NCBI GenBank assembly: GCA_947565635.1
Contig: CANOGU010000013.1
Span: 1 to 59,191, forward strand
Direction of reading: 5' to 3'
Length of the DNA stretch: 59,191 nt
DNA from: an uncultured Lactobacillus sp.
Lineage (GTDB): Bacteria; Bacillota; Bacilli; Lactobacillales; Lactobacillaceae
The notes beneath the pieces are model-generated. The model made no database searches. It had not been told where the DNA came from and saw nothing but the letters and a program-made list of their open reading frames with translations. Each line of letters opens with the position of its first letter. Within the stretch, counting starts at the first letter, position 1. Made by a program: the position numbers and the translations under genes. Positions 1 through 7,958 of this stretch are shown piece after piece.

Positions 1-47
1 ATGAAATCTTTGAAAGAGAATTAGATCTAATCTATCAAGCAGCTTAA
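1..47 (+). CDS. 3' end of a gene that begins before the window
   Basis: Only the last 14 codons (from base 3) and a TAA stop at 45-47 are inside the window. They read as a charged helix ending in LIYQAA. A strong terminator follows about 50 bases later, which supports this being a real gene end on the plus strand. The family cannot be named from so little sequence. Confidence 0.5.
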   Translation, partial: EIFERELDLIYQAA

Positions 48-98
48 CTAAAAGTGTTCAATTTATTATTGCAATTTGCGAAAAAATAATTTATACAA

Positions 99-145
99 AA
101 TAACCCCAAATTCGAAAAAAGAATTTGAGGTTATTTCATTTTTTG
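99..145 (+). terminator. Rho-independent terminator of the preceding plus-strand gene
   Basis: The arms AATAACCCCAAATTC and GAATTTGAGGTTATT (one mismatch) enclose a 7-base A-rich loop and are followed by a T-rich stretch. Confidence 0.8.
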
Positions 146-492
146 ATTTTCTCTAAAAATCCATACTCACTGAATTAAATACTCTTAAATGATACGGAAG
201 ACGGCTTTACAGCTGCATCATCAAGAATAAACATGCTTAAAGCGTATGAACTCTATGGAAAATTAGTTTATATATCTATTTTATTATAAGTAAATAGATC
301 TCTGAGATTAAATATGTAAGCAACAAATGATAATATCTTTTGCTACTTTTACCCTATTTATCATATAGGGATTTTAAGAGTCAGGTATTTTCAAAAAATA
401 GTAACTATGGTTAAAATTATAAAAAATTCATCACCTCCTTACTTTAGACGATATCAAATATTTTTCTTGTTCTAATTTCTTATCAATCAATT
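146..492. other. Intergenic stretch with decayed coding sequence and an orphan Shine-Dalgarno
   Basis: No intact gene is visible. An open stretch on the plus strand at about 198-288 reads as plausible peptide but has no start. On the minus strand the perfect Shine-Dalgarno AAGGAGGTGA (431-440) has no start codon at a usable distance; the only ATG overlaps it and opens a four-codon frame. A small hairpin with CCCTAT/ATAGGG arms lies near 351-369. This looks like an old gene junction that has decayed. Confidence 0.4.
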
Positions 493-2157
493 TTATGCTA
501 GTAAGGCTACAACTAAAGGAGCCATAACTGTCAAGAAAATATTTCCTAAGGCATAAGTTGGTGTATAACTTAATGCAAAAACAGTAGAGTCAGTTTCTGC
601 ATTTACAGCATTCAAAGCCGCAGTAATAGTTCCTGAGCCACAAAGTGACCCAATATTATCAACAATGTCCATCTTTAAAAAGAATTTACTAATAAGTAAA
701 GTAAAGAAGTGAGGCAAAATTGATACAAATACCCCAATTACAAATACTAACCAACCCATTTCCTTTAAAGCAGTAACAAATCCGCTACCAGCTTCAAGAC
801 CTACAACACCAATAAATAGGTTCAAGCCTAAACTCTTTAATAACCAGGCTGTTGAAGGCGGGATAACTCCTGTATTTGGATGTCTTTCTTGGAGCCAACC
901 AAAATATAGACCAGCAAATAAGGCACCTCCGCCTCCACCAAGAGTCAAAGGAATTTTATGAATTGTAATAACAATGGCACCTAATAAGATACCTAAGAAA
1001 ATACCAATTGACATAAAGCTTACATCAGTCTTAGTTCCAGCGGCTTTAACATATCCAATAAGTTTAATATTGTTTTTAAGATAATTTGCTGGACCAACAA
1101 GTGTTACGTGGTCACCTGTAGTTAACTTGGTATAATCCTCTATATTTTTACCATCATGTTGTGCACTATCAATTAAAACACCATTAGCTAGGAATTTTTC
1201 TAAAGTATTATATGAATATTCTTTAGTTAGTAGTACAGTGGCTTTCTTTAATTGAATAGGATAATTATTTACATCAATTTCTTTAAGTGCAGTGTGAGAG
1301 TTACTAAATGAAGCAAAACTCTTTATATTACCAACAACAATTATTACATCAGTTGGCTTTAAAATGGTTTTAGAGCTAGTTAAAGGTTGCTTATTTCTAT
1401 AAATCTCTTCAATAACTAGACCATCATTGGCCTGATCAAAAGCTTGAACACTTTTTCCAACTAACTCAGAATCTTTTGTAATTTCAAACGCTCTGATTCG
1501 AATATTAGAAGAAAGCTTAACACCTTGTGTTTGCGACTTAATATGGTTCGTCTCAATATATTTCTTAGTAGCTTCTTTCAAGTTAACGTGAAGAATTGCA
1601 GGAGCAATATTCTTTAAAAAGATCAAAACTCCAACAGTACCAAACACATAGGTCAACGCATACGCAATTGCAACTTGAGACATAGCTGCTTGTTTAGCCG
1701 CAGAAGATATATGTAAGGCTTCAATTGCAGAATTAGCTGTTCCAATACATGCTGATTGAGTTAAAGCGCCGGCAATAATACCACCCGCTTCACCAAATTT
1801 AACATGAAATACTTTAAAGAAACCAAAAGCGACTCCAAAAGCAATTACTGAAAAGATAACGCTTTGGATAATAAACTTAATACCTTTTTTCTTAAAGCTA
1901 TTAATAAATACTGGTCCGACTTCATATCCAATCGTAAAGATAAAGAGATCAAAGAATAAGTTTTTAACAACTGGAGCAATTTGAAACTTGCCCATTTGGC
2001 CAATAACTAAGCCTACCAACAAAACTCCGACAGTAGCACCAAGTTTAAAGCTCTTAATATGAAACCTACCAAGTAGATAACCTAGTCCTAAGGTAAGAAA
2101 GATAGCTACTGATGGATTTGTTAATACAAATTTACATATTGAATGCCACACATTCAT
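493..2157 (-). CDS. aspT: Aspartate:alanine antiporter, AspT family
   Basis: This 554-residue membrane protein has the AspT/YidE-YbjL layout: an N-terminal block of hydrophobic segments, a central hydrophilic region resembling TrkA-C domains (about residues 205-370), then a second membrane block. Glycine-rich duplicated motifs (GTANSA near 140 and GSGTITAALN near 510) occur at equivalent places in the two halves. It starts 19 bases after the aspD stop, the arrangement known from the aspD-aspT operon of Tetragenococcus. The expected role is electrogenic exchange of aspartate in for alanine out, generating proton motive force with cytoplasmic decarboxylation. The family also contains uncharacterised transporters, so the assignment relies partly on the neighbour. 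Confidence 0.85.
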   Translation of the reverse strand: MNVWHSICKFVLTNPSVAIFLTLGLGYLLGRFHIKSFKLGATVGVLLVGLVIGQMGKFQIAPVVKNLFFDLFIFTIGYEVGPVFINSFKKKGIKFIIQSVIFSVIAFGVAFGFFKVFHVKFGEAGGIIAGALTQSACIGTANSAIEALHISSAAKQAAMSQVAIAYALTYVFGTVGVLIFLKNIAPAILHVNLKEATKKYIETNHIKSQTQGVKLSSNIRIRAFEITKDSELVGKSVQAFDQANDGLVIEEIYRNKQPLTSSKTILKPTDVIIVVGNIKSFASFSNSHTALKEIDVNNYPIQLKKATVLLTKEYSYNTLEKFLANGVLIDSAQHDGKNIEDYTKLTTGDHVTLVGPANYLKNNIKLIGYVKAAGTKTDVSFMSIGIFLGILLGAIVITIHKIPLTLGGGGGALFAGLYFGWLQERHPNTGVIPPSTAWLLKSLGLNLFIGVVGLEAGSGFVTALKEMGWLVFVIGVFVSILPHFFTLLISKFFLKMDIVDNIGSLCGSGTITAALNAVNAETDSTVFALSYTPTYALGNIFLTVMAPLVVALLA

Positions 2158-2176
2158 TTTTTCTCATCTACCTCTT

Positions 2177-3793
2177 TTACTTCTTACTGTTTTTATCTTC
2201 AAATTCTTTGTAGTAATCTTTCAACACATCTAATACTTGTTTACCAATTACTGCGTAGTCATTAGTTGGCAAGTTGGCTTGAGATACTCTTAACTCACCT
2301 GGTTTTGCTCCAAAACCAACACCATCAACTAAGACAACACCGTTCTTTTCAGCTAATCTCAATAGGAAGTCAACTTGTTGGAAATCATCAGCTAAGTAAT
2401 CTCTAAATTCTTTTCCATAAGTCTTTTCAGCTAATCTATATACGTCAATTAATGAATAATAGTGAGTATTAGTATCCGTGTTATCTTCTGGAGCACCCAT
2501 AGCTTTATGCAAATCTTGGTATCTTTTATCAACTAATTTTCTAGCAATTTCAATATATGGATCACTAGTTCCACCATTTGTAGTCGTTAACATATGTCTT
2601 AAGGAGAATAGGCTTTCCATAATTTGTTGTGGAGTTGACAACCCAGCTGTGTGATATAAACCGATTGATCTACTATCAGCTACTAAACGGTCAATGAATT
2701 TCATCTTCGCAGGATCTAAGACATTGCTGCCATAACGTTTATTTAATTCAGCTTTATCTGCAGCATCTAACTTAGAAATATTATGATCAAAGACGTTTTC
2801 ATCGTTTAAGCCAATAACTCCTAGTCTCCAACCTGTACAACCATATAATTTCGAATATGAGTAAACTAACATGGTATTGTATGGAACAACACTGTAAATA
2901 CTCTTAAAGTGAGGAACAAAAGCACCATATACTTCATCACTAATAATCATTAGATCTGGATTCTTAGTAGTAGCTTGTTTAATCGCAGTTAAAGCAGTTT
3001 CATCAAATTCTTTTGAAGTAGGATTGGTTGGATTAACGACAATGAATGCTTTTACTGATGGATCTGCTAATTTTTCAATTTCTTTTGGATTAATTTCCCA
3101 GTTGTTCTTTTCATATGAATGCAAGTCTACTTCGACTAAGTCATAATCATTCAATTCAGGGATTCTCAAATATGGAGTAAAAATTGGAGTATTAATAGCA
3201 ATTTTATCTCCTTTATTCAACAAATGATTTTCTGATAAAGAATGAAATGCATAAACAATTGCTGCAGTGGCACCCTCAGTTGGAAATAGTTGCGTTTCAT
3301 TCTCCAAATCTACGCCTTCATATGATAGACCTTGAAGATAATGATTAATTATCACTTGCGTATTCTTCAAACATCTGTCAGGAACTGGATAATCATTTCC
3401 AATTACTCCGTTTACCCATTCAGCTACAACATCGTCACGATCTAGCTTCAAAGTATCGTGACAATAATTTACGGCATCAACTAGGAATTGATCTTCTTCA
3501 TTTTTATCTGGATCTAAAAATGCAAATAATCTTTCCCTAATTCCTTCTGTTGGCATATAACCAGCCATTATGCCATTATCAATGGTTTGCTTTGAATCAT
3601 ATACACCAAATTGTACTAATCGTGCAAATGCCAAACGAGAAATAGTTTGTATCCAATTTGGATTTCCTCGACCAGCATTTAAGAAAATATTACTTTGCTC
3701 ATTTTTTTGAGCTAAAGCAAGCATTTTTCTGCTTATTTCAAAAGCTCCTAGCTTCTCCAACTCTTTCTCATCTTGATTACTAAAGTTATTCAT
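2177..3793 (-). CDS. aspD: Aspartate 4-decarboxylase (bifunctional aspartate aminotransferase type)
   Basis: A 538-residue PLP enzyme of the fold-type I AspD family, which converts L-aspartate to L-alanine and CO2. The N-terminal NAGRGNPNW motif is typical of AspD. The PLP lysine sits in SYSKLYGCTGWRLG, preceded by the ISDEVYGAF aspartate-tyrosine motif and the VVNPTNPTS loop. The start at 3793 is chosen because AAGGAGAG lies just upstream; an in-frame extension to 3898 reads through the presumed promoter and is not credible as protein. It is the first gene of an operon with aspT. The reaction consumes a cytoplasmic proton, so the pair probably serves acid tolerance and energy conservation. 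Confidence 0.92.
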   Translation of the reverse strand: MNNFSNQDEKELEKLGAFEISRKMLALAQKNEQSNIFLNAGRGNPNWIQTISRLAFARLVQFGVYDSKQTIDNGIMAGYMPTEGIRERLFAFLDPDKNEEDQFLVDAVNYCHDTLKLDRDDVVAEWVNGVIGNDYPVPDRCLKNTQVIINHYLQGLSYEGVDLENETQLFPTEGATAAIVYAFHSLSENHLLNKGDKIAINTPIFTPYLRIPELNDYDLVEVDLHSYEKNNWEINPKEIEKLADPSVKAFIVVNPTNPTSKEFDETALTAIKQATTKNPDLMIISDEVYGAFVPHFKSIYSVVPYNTMLVYSYSKLYGCTGWRLGVIGLNDENVFDHNISKLDAADKAELNKRYGSNVLDPAKMKFIDRLVADSRSIGLYHTAGLSTPQQIMESLFSLRHMLTTTNGGTSDPYIEIARKLVDKRYQDLHKAMGAPEDNTDTNTHYYSLIDVYRLAEKTYGKEFRDYLADDFQQVDFLLRLAEKNGVVLVDGVGFGAKPGELRVSQANLPTNDYAVIGKQVLDVLKDYYKEFEDKNSKK

Positions 3794-3854
3794 AATTCTC
3801 TCCTTTTCAAAAACAATAAGGGCTAATAAATAACACCCTTCAACTTTCGCCTTT

Positions 3855-3881
3855 AGTATAATAAAAAAAAAAAAAATGCAA
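3855..3881 (-). promoter_or_regulatory. Candidate aspD promoter with poly-T spacer
   Basis: On the minus strand a -35-like TTGCAT (3881-3876) and a -10 TATACT (3860-3855) are separated by 15 bases that are almost all T: a run of 14 T at 3876-3863. The same architecture precedes the tyrosine-decarboxylase-like gene near 6006-6033. Confidence 0.6.
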
Positions 3882-3900
3882 TATATTAGGCTTAGCATCT

Positions 3901-3946
3901 AAAAAAAGCCTATCTAAGCATATTTGTATATAAATGCTAGATAGAC
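3901..3946 (-). terminator. Hairpin followed by T-run upstream of aspD
   Basis: GCCTATCTAAGCAT (3908-3921) and ATGCTAGATAGAC (3934-3946) form a hairpin with one bulge. On the minus strand it is followed by seven T residues. No minus-strand gene lies upstream for it to terminate, so it may insulate aspD from antisense read-through or be a regulatory dyad in the divergent promoter region. Confidence 0.5.
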
Positions 3947-4103
3947 TAAAAAAAGAAAAAATATAATTGCAAAAACCTAATGATATTTGATAACTATACT
4001 ATAGGTACTAAAAATTTGTTTTTTTGGGTTACTACTGTTATGTTGGACGTGAGAGTAAATATGTAATTAGTACAAGTGAACAGTTTAAAAGGTGGTAAGT
4101 ACT

Positions 4104-5483
4104 ATGGTTAAAAAAACTGTTCCTAAAAAGCTAACCTTTATCTCTATCTACTTTTTAGGAATTAATGGAATTATAGGTTCTGGAGCATTTTTGCTTCCGC
4201 AATCAATTTATAAAGATATGAACTTGCTTAGTGTAGTTGTTATGTTGTCTGCAGCCATAACAGTTGGTCTAATTGCTTTATGTTATGCAGATTTAGCAAG
4301 TCGATTTACAGGTTCCGGAGCTGCATGGCTCTACTCTTACAATGCATTTGGTAGATTTGCTGGATATGAATTAGGTGTATTTACTTGGTTTTTAGGTTGT
4401 TGTACCTATGCAGCCGAAGTAGTAGCATTTCTAACAACACTCAAAAGTTTTATTCCAGCATTTAATCAAACTTCAATTTATTTTGCAGTTGGAATAGGAC
4501 TGATTATATTATTTTCAATAATTAATTTCTTTGGTCGTTCTTTGGTTAAAGTGATCGACAATACTTCCTCAATTGCTAAATTATCAACGATTATTCTTTT
4601 TATCATTGTTGGCGTATTCTTTATGCATATTGCTAACTTCCATCCAGTAATGCCAGCAGCTGCCGCAAAAGGTGTTGGTCCTTTCTTCCATCATTTTGGT
4701 GCAGCCTTTAGTGTTGTCTTCTATTTATTTAGTGGCTTCTCATTTATTCCAATTGCTGCCTCACAGATGAAGAATCCGGCAAGAAATATTCCACGCGCTC
4801 TTATTGCAGTAATGATCAGTGTAACGATTTTATATACTTTAATGCTATTAATCGCAATTGGTATTTTGGGACATAAAATGTCTTGGTATACTATCCCAAT
4901 TGCTAATGCTTTTAAGTCAGCCGTAGGCGAATGGGGCTATATTGTAGTTATTATTGGTGTCTTATTAAGTATCTTTGGAGTGGCATTTACGTGTTCTTTC
5001 AATACTCCTGCTTTAATTGCTTCTCTATCTCTTGAGCATCATTTATTACCTAATTGGGTAGGAAAGAAAAATAAGTTTGATGCTCCATGGGTAGGTATAA
5101 TTTTAACGGCTGCAGTAACACTTCTTTTAATCACTCAATCATACTTATTCTTAGTAGGTTGTATAGTATTGGCATCGTTTGTTCAATACGTACCATCAAT
5201 CTTCGCAGTTATTAAATTTAAACACACTGGTCAATATCCAAATCATGGCTTCAAGCTTCCTGGTGGCGACATTATCCCCGTATTAGCATTATTGGTAGCT
5301 TGCTATTTAGTATTTAACTTTACTTGGGAAACTATTTTGCTTTCTATTGTTGTTGCTGCAGTAACCGCCATTCTTTACTTCTTCATAGGTAAGAAGAGAT
5401 TAGATAAAATGGGTGGTATTCCAACAGCTATTCGAGAACTTAAAAATCATCCCGAACTCATGAAAAATAAAAATAATAAATAA
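4104..5483 (+). CDS. APC-family amino acid permease
   Basis: A polytopic membrane protein of 459 residues with about 12 hydrophobic segments. The first helix carries the APC substrate-binding motif in GINGIIGSGAFLLP, and a second conserved region follows at SGFSFIPIAASQMKNPARNIPRA. ATG 4104 is preferred over the upstream GTG at 4092 because AAAGGTGG (4088-4095) is correctly spaced for it. The gene stands alone, divergent from aspD and followed by a terminator. Its place between two decarboxylase modules hints at amino-acid exchange, but the substrate cannot be assigned from sequence. Confidence 0.85.
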   Translation: MVKKTVPKKLTFISIYFLGINGIIGSGAFLLPQSIYKDMNLLSVVVMLSAAITVGLIALCYADLASRFTGSGAAWLYSYNAFGRFAGYELGVFTWFLGCCTYAAEVVAFLTTLKSFIPAFNQTSIYFAVGIGLIILFSIINFFGRSLVKVIDNTSSIAKLSTIILFIIVGVFFMHIANFHPVMPAAAAKGVGPFFHHFGAAFSVVFYLFSGFSFIPIAASQMKNPARNIPRALIAVMISVTILYTLMLLIAIGILGHKMSWYTIPIANAFKSAVGEWGYIVVIIGVLLSIFGVAFTCSFNTPALIASLSLEHHLLPNWVGKKNKFDAPWVGIILTAAVTLLLITQSYLFLVGCIVLASFVQYVPSIFAVIKFKHTGQYPNHGFKLPGGDIIPVLALLVACYLVFNFTWETILLSIVVAAVTAILYFFIGKKRLDKMGGIPTAIRELKNHPELMKNKNNK

Positions 5484-5516
5484 TACAATTTAAAATTATA
5501 GATATTACTCTAAATG

Positions 5517-5567
5517 AAATAGTGTACTACGTATCTGACAAAGATAGTTGGTACACTATTTTTTTGA
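5517..5567 (+). terminator. Terminator of the APC permease gene
   Basis: ATAGTGTAC and GTACACTAT arms close a 23-base loop region and are followed by a run of T. Confidence 0.8.
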
Positions 5568-5645
5568 TCGTATAGTATTGCACATAAGTTTATAAAAAGC
5601 CTCTCGAAAAATTCAGAACTTAAAAAATCCTACTAAATTTTGCTC

Positions 5646-5790
5646 TTAATAAATTATCTGTTCCGTGTCAAATTGGCCGTTGAAATCTATAAAATAAGCT
5701 AATTCACCAATCTGTTTATGCAGGTTGGTTTTTCTTTGCTTTCGTTTCATAATTTTATAAGCAATTGTGTGCTTTGGATCTACTTTCTTC
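5646..5790 (-). pseudogene. Unidentified gene fragment
   Basis: An open minus-strand stretch of about 48 codons lies between an upstream in-frame TAG and a TAA at 5648-5646. It reads as a lysine-rich segment followed by QIGELAYFIDFNGQFDTEQ. There is no start codon with a ribosome binding site, and the surrounding 5568-6000 region is otherwise AT-rich non-coding DNA. It looks like the tail of a lost gene; I do not recognise the family. Confidence 0.35.
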
Positions 5791-6005
5791 TAAATTGTTT
5801 TTTCGATTCTTTTTTGTAGAAAAATTTATTTCAGTTACGTTTACTCGATAAAACTAAAGTAAATTTTCATTATTAAATAATCTTATTTTATAAAATATAA
5901 CAGCAATATTTTTATTTACCATATGTTCTTATTTAAAAACACTATTTTTGAATGTTATTTAAACCTTGTCATATCAAGCTTTTGTATCCGCTTAAGTCGT
6001 TATAC

Positions 6006-6033
6006 TTGTTTTTTTTTTTTTTTTTATTATGCT
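6006..6033 (+). promoter_or_regulatory. Candidate promoter with 17-T spacer before the decarboxylase gene
   Basis: TTGTTT (6006-6011) and TATGCT (6028-6033) are separated by 16 bases consisting mostly of a 17-T homopolymer (6009-6025). The motif ATTATRCTAAA following the T tract is shared with the aspD promoter. Confidence 0.55.
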
Positions 6034-6100
6034 AAAAGGTGTCAGGTTAATACAGCGTTATTTAATAAACGCCACTTATTTTAAAAGGAGGATTATTAAA

Positions 6101-7939
6101 ATGAGTGAAGATATAAATTATAAATCACTATTCATTGGGGACAAATCAGAAAATGGGTCTACCTATCTTGACGAATTGACTAGATTGGTACAAAACCACT
6201 TAGGATGGAGAAAGAATTATATTCCTTCTGATATTCCTGCCATTACTGATAATGACGAAACAAAGAAAGAATATCAAGATTCATTGCGTCGCCAACATGA
6301 AGTATTGACTGAATTAGACCAAAGATTACGTCCAGGCACTATCCCATGGATGTCAGCTGGTCGTTATTGGGGACAAATGAACTCAGATACTTTAATGCCA
6401 TCAATGTTAGCTTATTGCTACGCCATGCTATGGAATAGTAACAACGTTGCTTTGGAATCTTCAATGGCAACCTCAAAGATGGAAGCAGAAGTTGGTGAAG
6501 ACTTCGCTAAGCTTTTTGATTATAAGCATGGCTGGGGTCACATTACTCATGATGGTTCAATGGCTAACCTTGAAGGTTTATGGTACGCTCGTCAATTTAA
6601 ATCTATGCCTTTAGCTTTCAAAGAAGTTGTTCCCGATAAAGTAAAGGGTAAGAGCGAATGGGAATTGCTCAACATGTCAGTTGAAGACGTTTTGAAGATC
6701 CTTGCTACCCTTACACCTGAACAAATTGATGAAGTTAAAGCCCACTCTTCACGTAGTGGTAAAAACATTCAAAAATTAGGTAAGTTCATTGTTCCTTACA
6801 CTAAGCACTATTCTTGGTTGAAGGCCTTAGATATTTCTGGAGTTGGCTTGGATCAAATGATTCAAATTCCTGTAAAGAGCGACTTCAGAATGGATATTGA
6901 CAAGTTAGAAAGCACTATTAAGGATCTTGCTGCAAAGAAGATTCCAATCTTAGGCGTTGTAGCTGTTGTCGGTACTACTGAAGAAGGACAAGTTGATGAA
7001 GTAGATCGTATCGTTAAGTTCCGTAAAGAAATGGAAAAACAAGGCGTTTACTTCTATCTTCACGTTGATGCTGCTTACGGTGGTTATGGTCGTGCATTAT
7101 TCAAGGATGAAAATGGAAACTTTGTAGAATACGATCAATTAGCTGATCTCTTAAAGAAACACCATGTATTCAATTACCCAGTTAGAATTTCTGAACATGT
7201 TTACCGTGGTTTTAAGGCTATTGAAGAGGCTGAATCAGTAACAGTTGATCCACACAAGATGGGGTATGTTCCATATTCAGCAGGTGGTATCGCCATTAAG
7301 TATCAAGCTATGCGTAACGTTATTTCTTACTTTGCTCCATATGTATTTGAAAAGAAGACAGCTTCTGCACCTGACATGTTAGGTTCATACATTATCGGTG
7401 GATCGAAAGCTGGTGCTACTGCAGCTGCCGTTTGGGCTGCACATCGTACTCTTCCATTGAATGTAACAGGATATGGACGTTTAGTTGGATCATCTATTGA
7501 AGCTGCTCAAAGATTCAGAAACTTCTTAAAGAAATTGAAGTTTAATGTAAAAGGCAAAGAAGTTGATGTTTATCCACTAGATAACCCTGACTTTAACATG
7601 GTTGATTGGGTATTAAAGATTAATGGTGAAACTAGTCTAGAAAAGACAAACGAATTAAACGAAAAAATGTTTGACTTCTCATCAATGTACGATAGTCACG
7701 TTTACTCAAATAGATTCCTTACCTCCCACACTATCTTTAGAAAAGATACATATGGCGATTCACCAGTTCCATTTATCGAAAAGATGGGCTTTACCAAAGA
7801 TGAATGGAACAAAGTTGGTTCTGTAACCTTGTTACGTGCCGCTATTATGACTCCTTATCTAAATGACAATAAGCTATTTGACTTCTATTCAAAGGGAATA
7901 GCTAAATCTATGGAGAAGAAATTAAACGAAATTCTTTAA
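6101..7939 (+). CDS. tdc: Tyrosine decarboxylase-like PLP enzyme
   Basis: A 612-residue group II PLP decarboxylase that closely follows the enterococcal/Lactobacillus brevis TyrDC pattern, about 620 residues long. Landmarks are the N-terminal LFIGDKSENG, the SAGRYWGQMNS block, HVDAAYGGYG carrying the PLP aspartate, and DPHKMGY with the Schiff-base lysine at about residue 386. The start at 6101 follows AAAAGGAGG; an in-frame upstream extension lacks a ribosome binding site. The expected reaction is L-tyrosine to tyramine plus CO2, possibly also phenylalanine or L-DOPA. The APC antiporter gene starts 19 bases downstream, forming a standard decarboxylase-antiporter operon. Substrate specificity is inferred by family and not proven. 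Confidence 0.88.
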   Translation: MSEDINYKSLFIGDKSENGSTYLDELTRLVQNHLGWRKNYIPSDIPAITDNDETKKEYQDSLRRQHEVLTELDQRLRPGTIPWMSAGRYWGQMNSDTLMPSMLAYCYAMLWNSNNVALESSMATSKMEAEVGEDFAKLFDYKHGWGHITHDGSMANLEGLWYARQFKSMPLAFKEVVPDKVKGKSEWELLNMSVEDVLKILATLTPEQIDEVKAHSSRSGKNIQKLGKFIVPYTKHYSWLKALDISGVGLDQMIQIPVKSDFRMDIDKLESTIKDLAAKKIPILGVVAVVGTTEEGQVDEVDRIVKFRKEMEKQGVYFYLHVDAAYGGYGRALFKDENGNFVEYDQLADLLKKHHVFNYPVRISEHVYRGFKAIEEAESVTVDPHKMGYVPYSAGGIAIKYQAMRNVISYFAPYVFEKKTASAPDMLGSYIIGGSKAGATAAAVWAAHRTLPLNVTGYGRLVGSSIEAAQRFRNFLKKLKFNVKGKEVDVYPLDNPDFNMVDWVLKINGETSLEKTNELNEKMFDFSSMYDSHVYSNRFLTSHTIFRKDTYGDSPVPFIEKMGFTKDEWNKVGSVTLLRAAIMTPYLNDNKLFDFYSKGIAKSMEKKLNEIL

Positions 7940-7958
7940 TCTAAAGGAAGTATAGGTT

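Noticed and set aside
1000-1600. AspT as a potassium channel because of its TrkA-C-like middle
   Set aside because: The paired membrane blocks, the length and the neighbouring aspD gene fit AspT; TrkA-C domains also occur in this transporter family.
3794-3898. A hydrophobic N-terminal extension of aspD
   Set aside because: It is the translation of the promoter and poly-T tract; the strong ribosome binding site precedes ATG 3793.
6029-6100. An N-terminal extension of the tyrosine-decarboxylase-like protein from ATG 6029
   Set aside because: That ATG overlaps the presumed -10 element, has no ribosome binding site and the extension is not like the family; AAAAGGAGG sits before ATG 6101.
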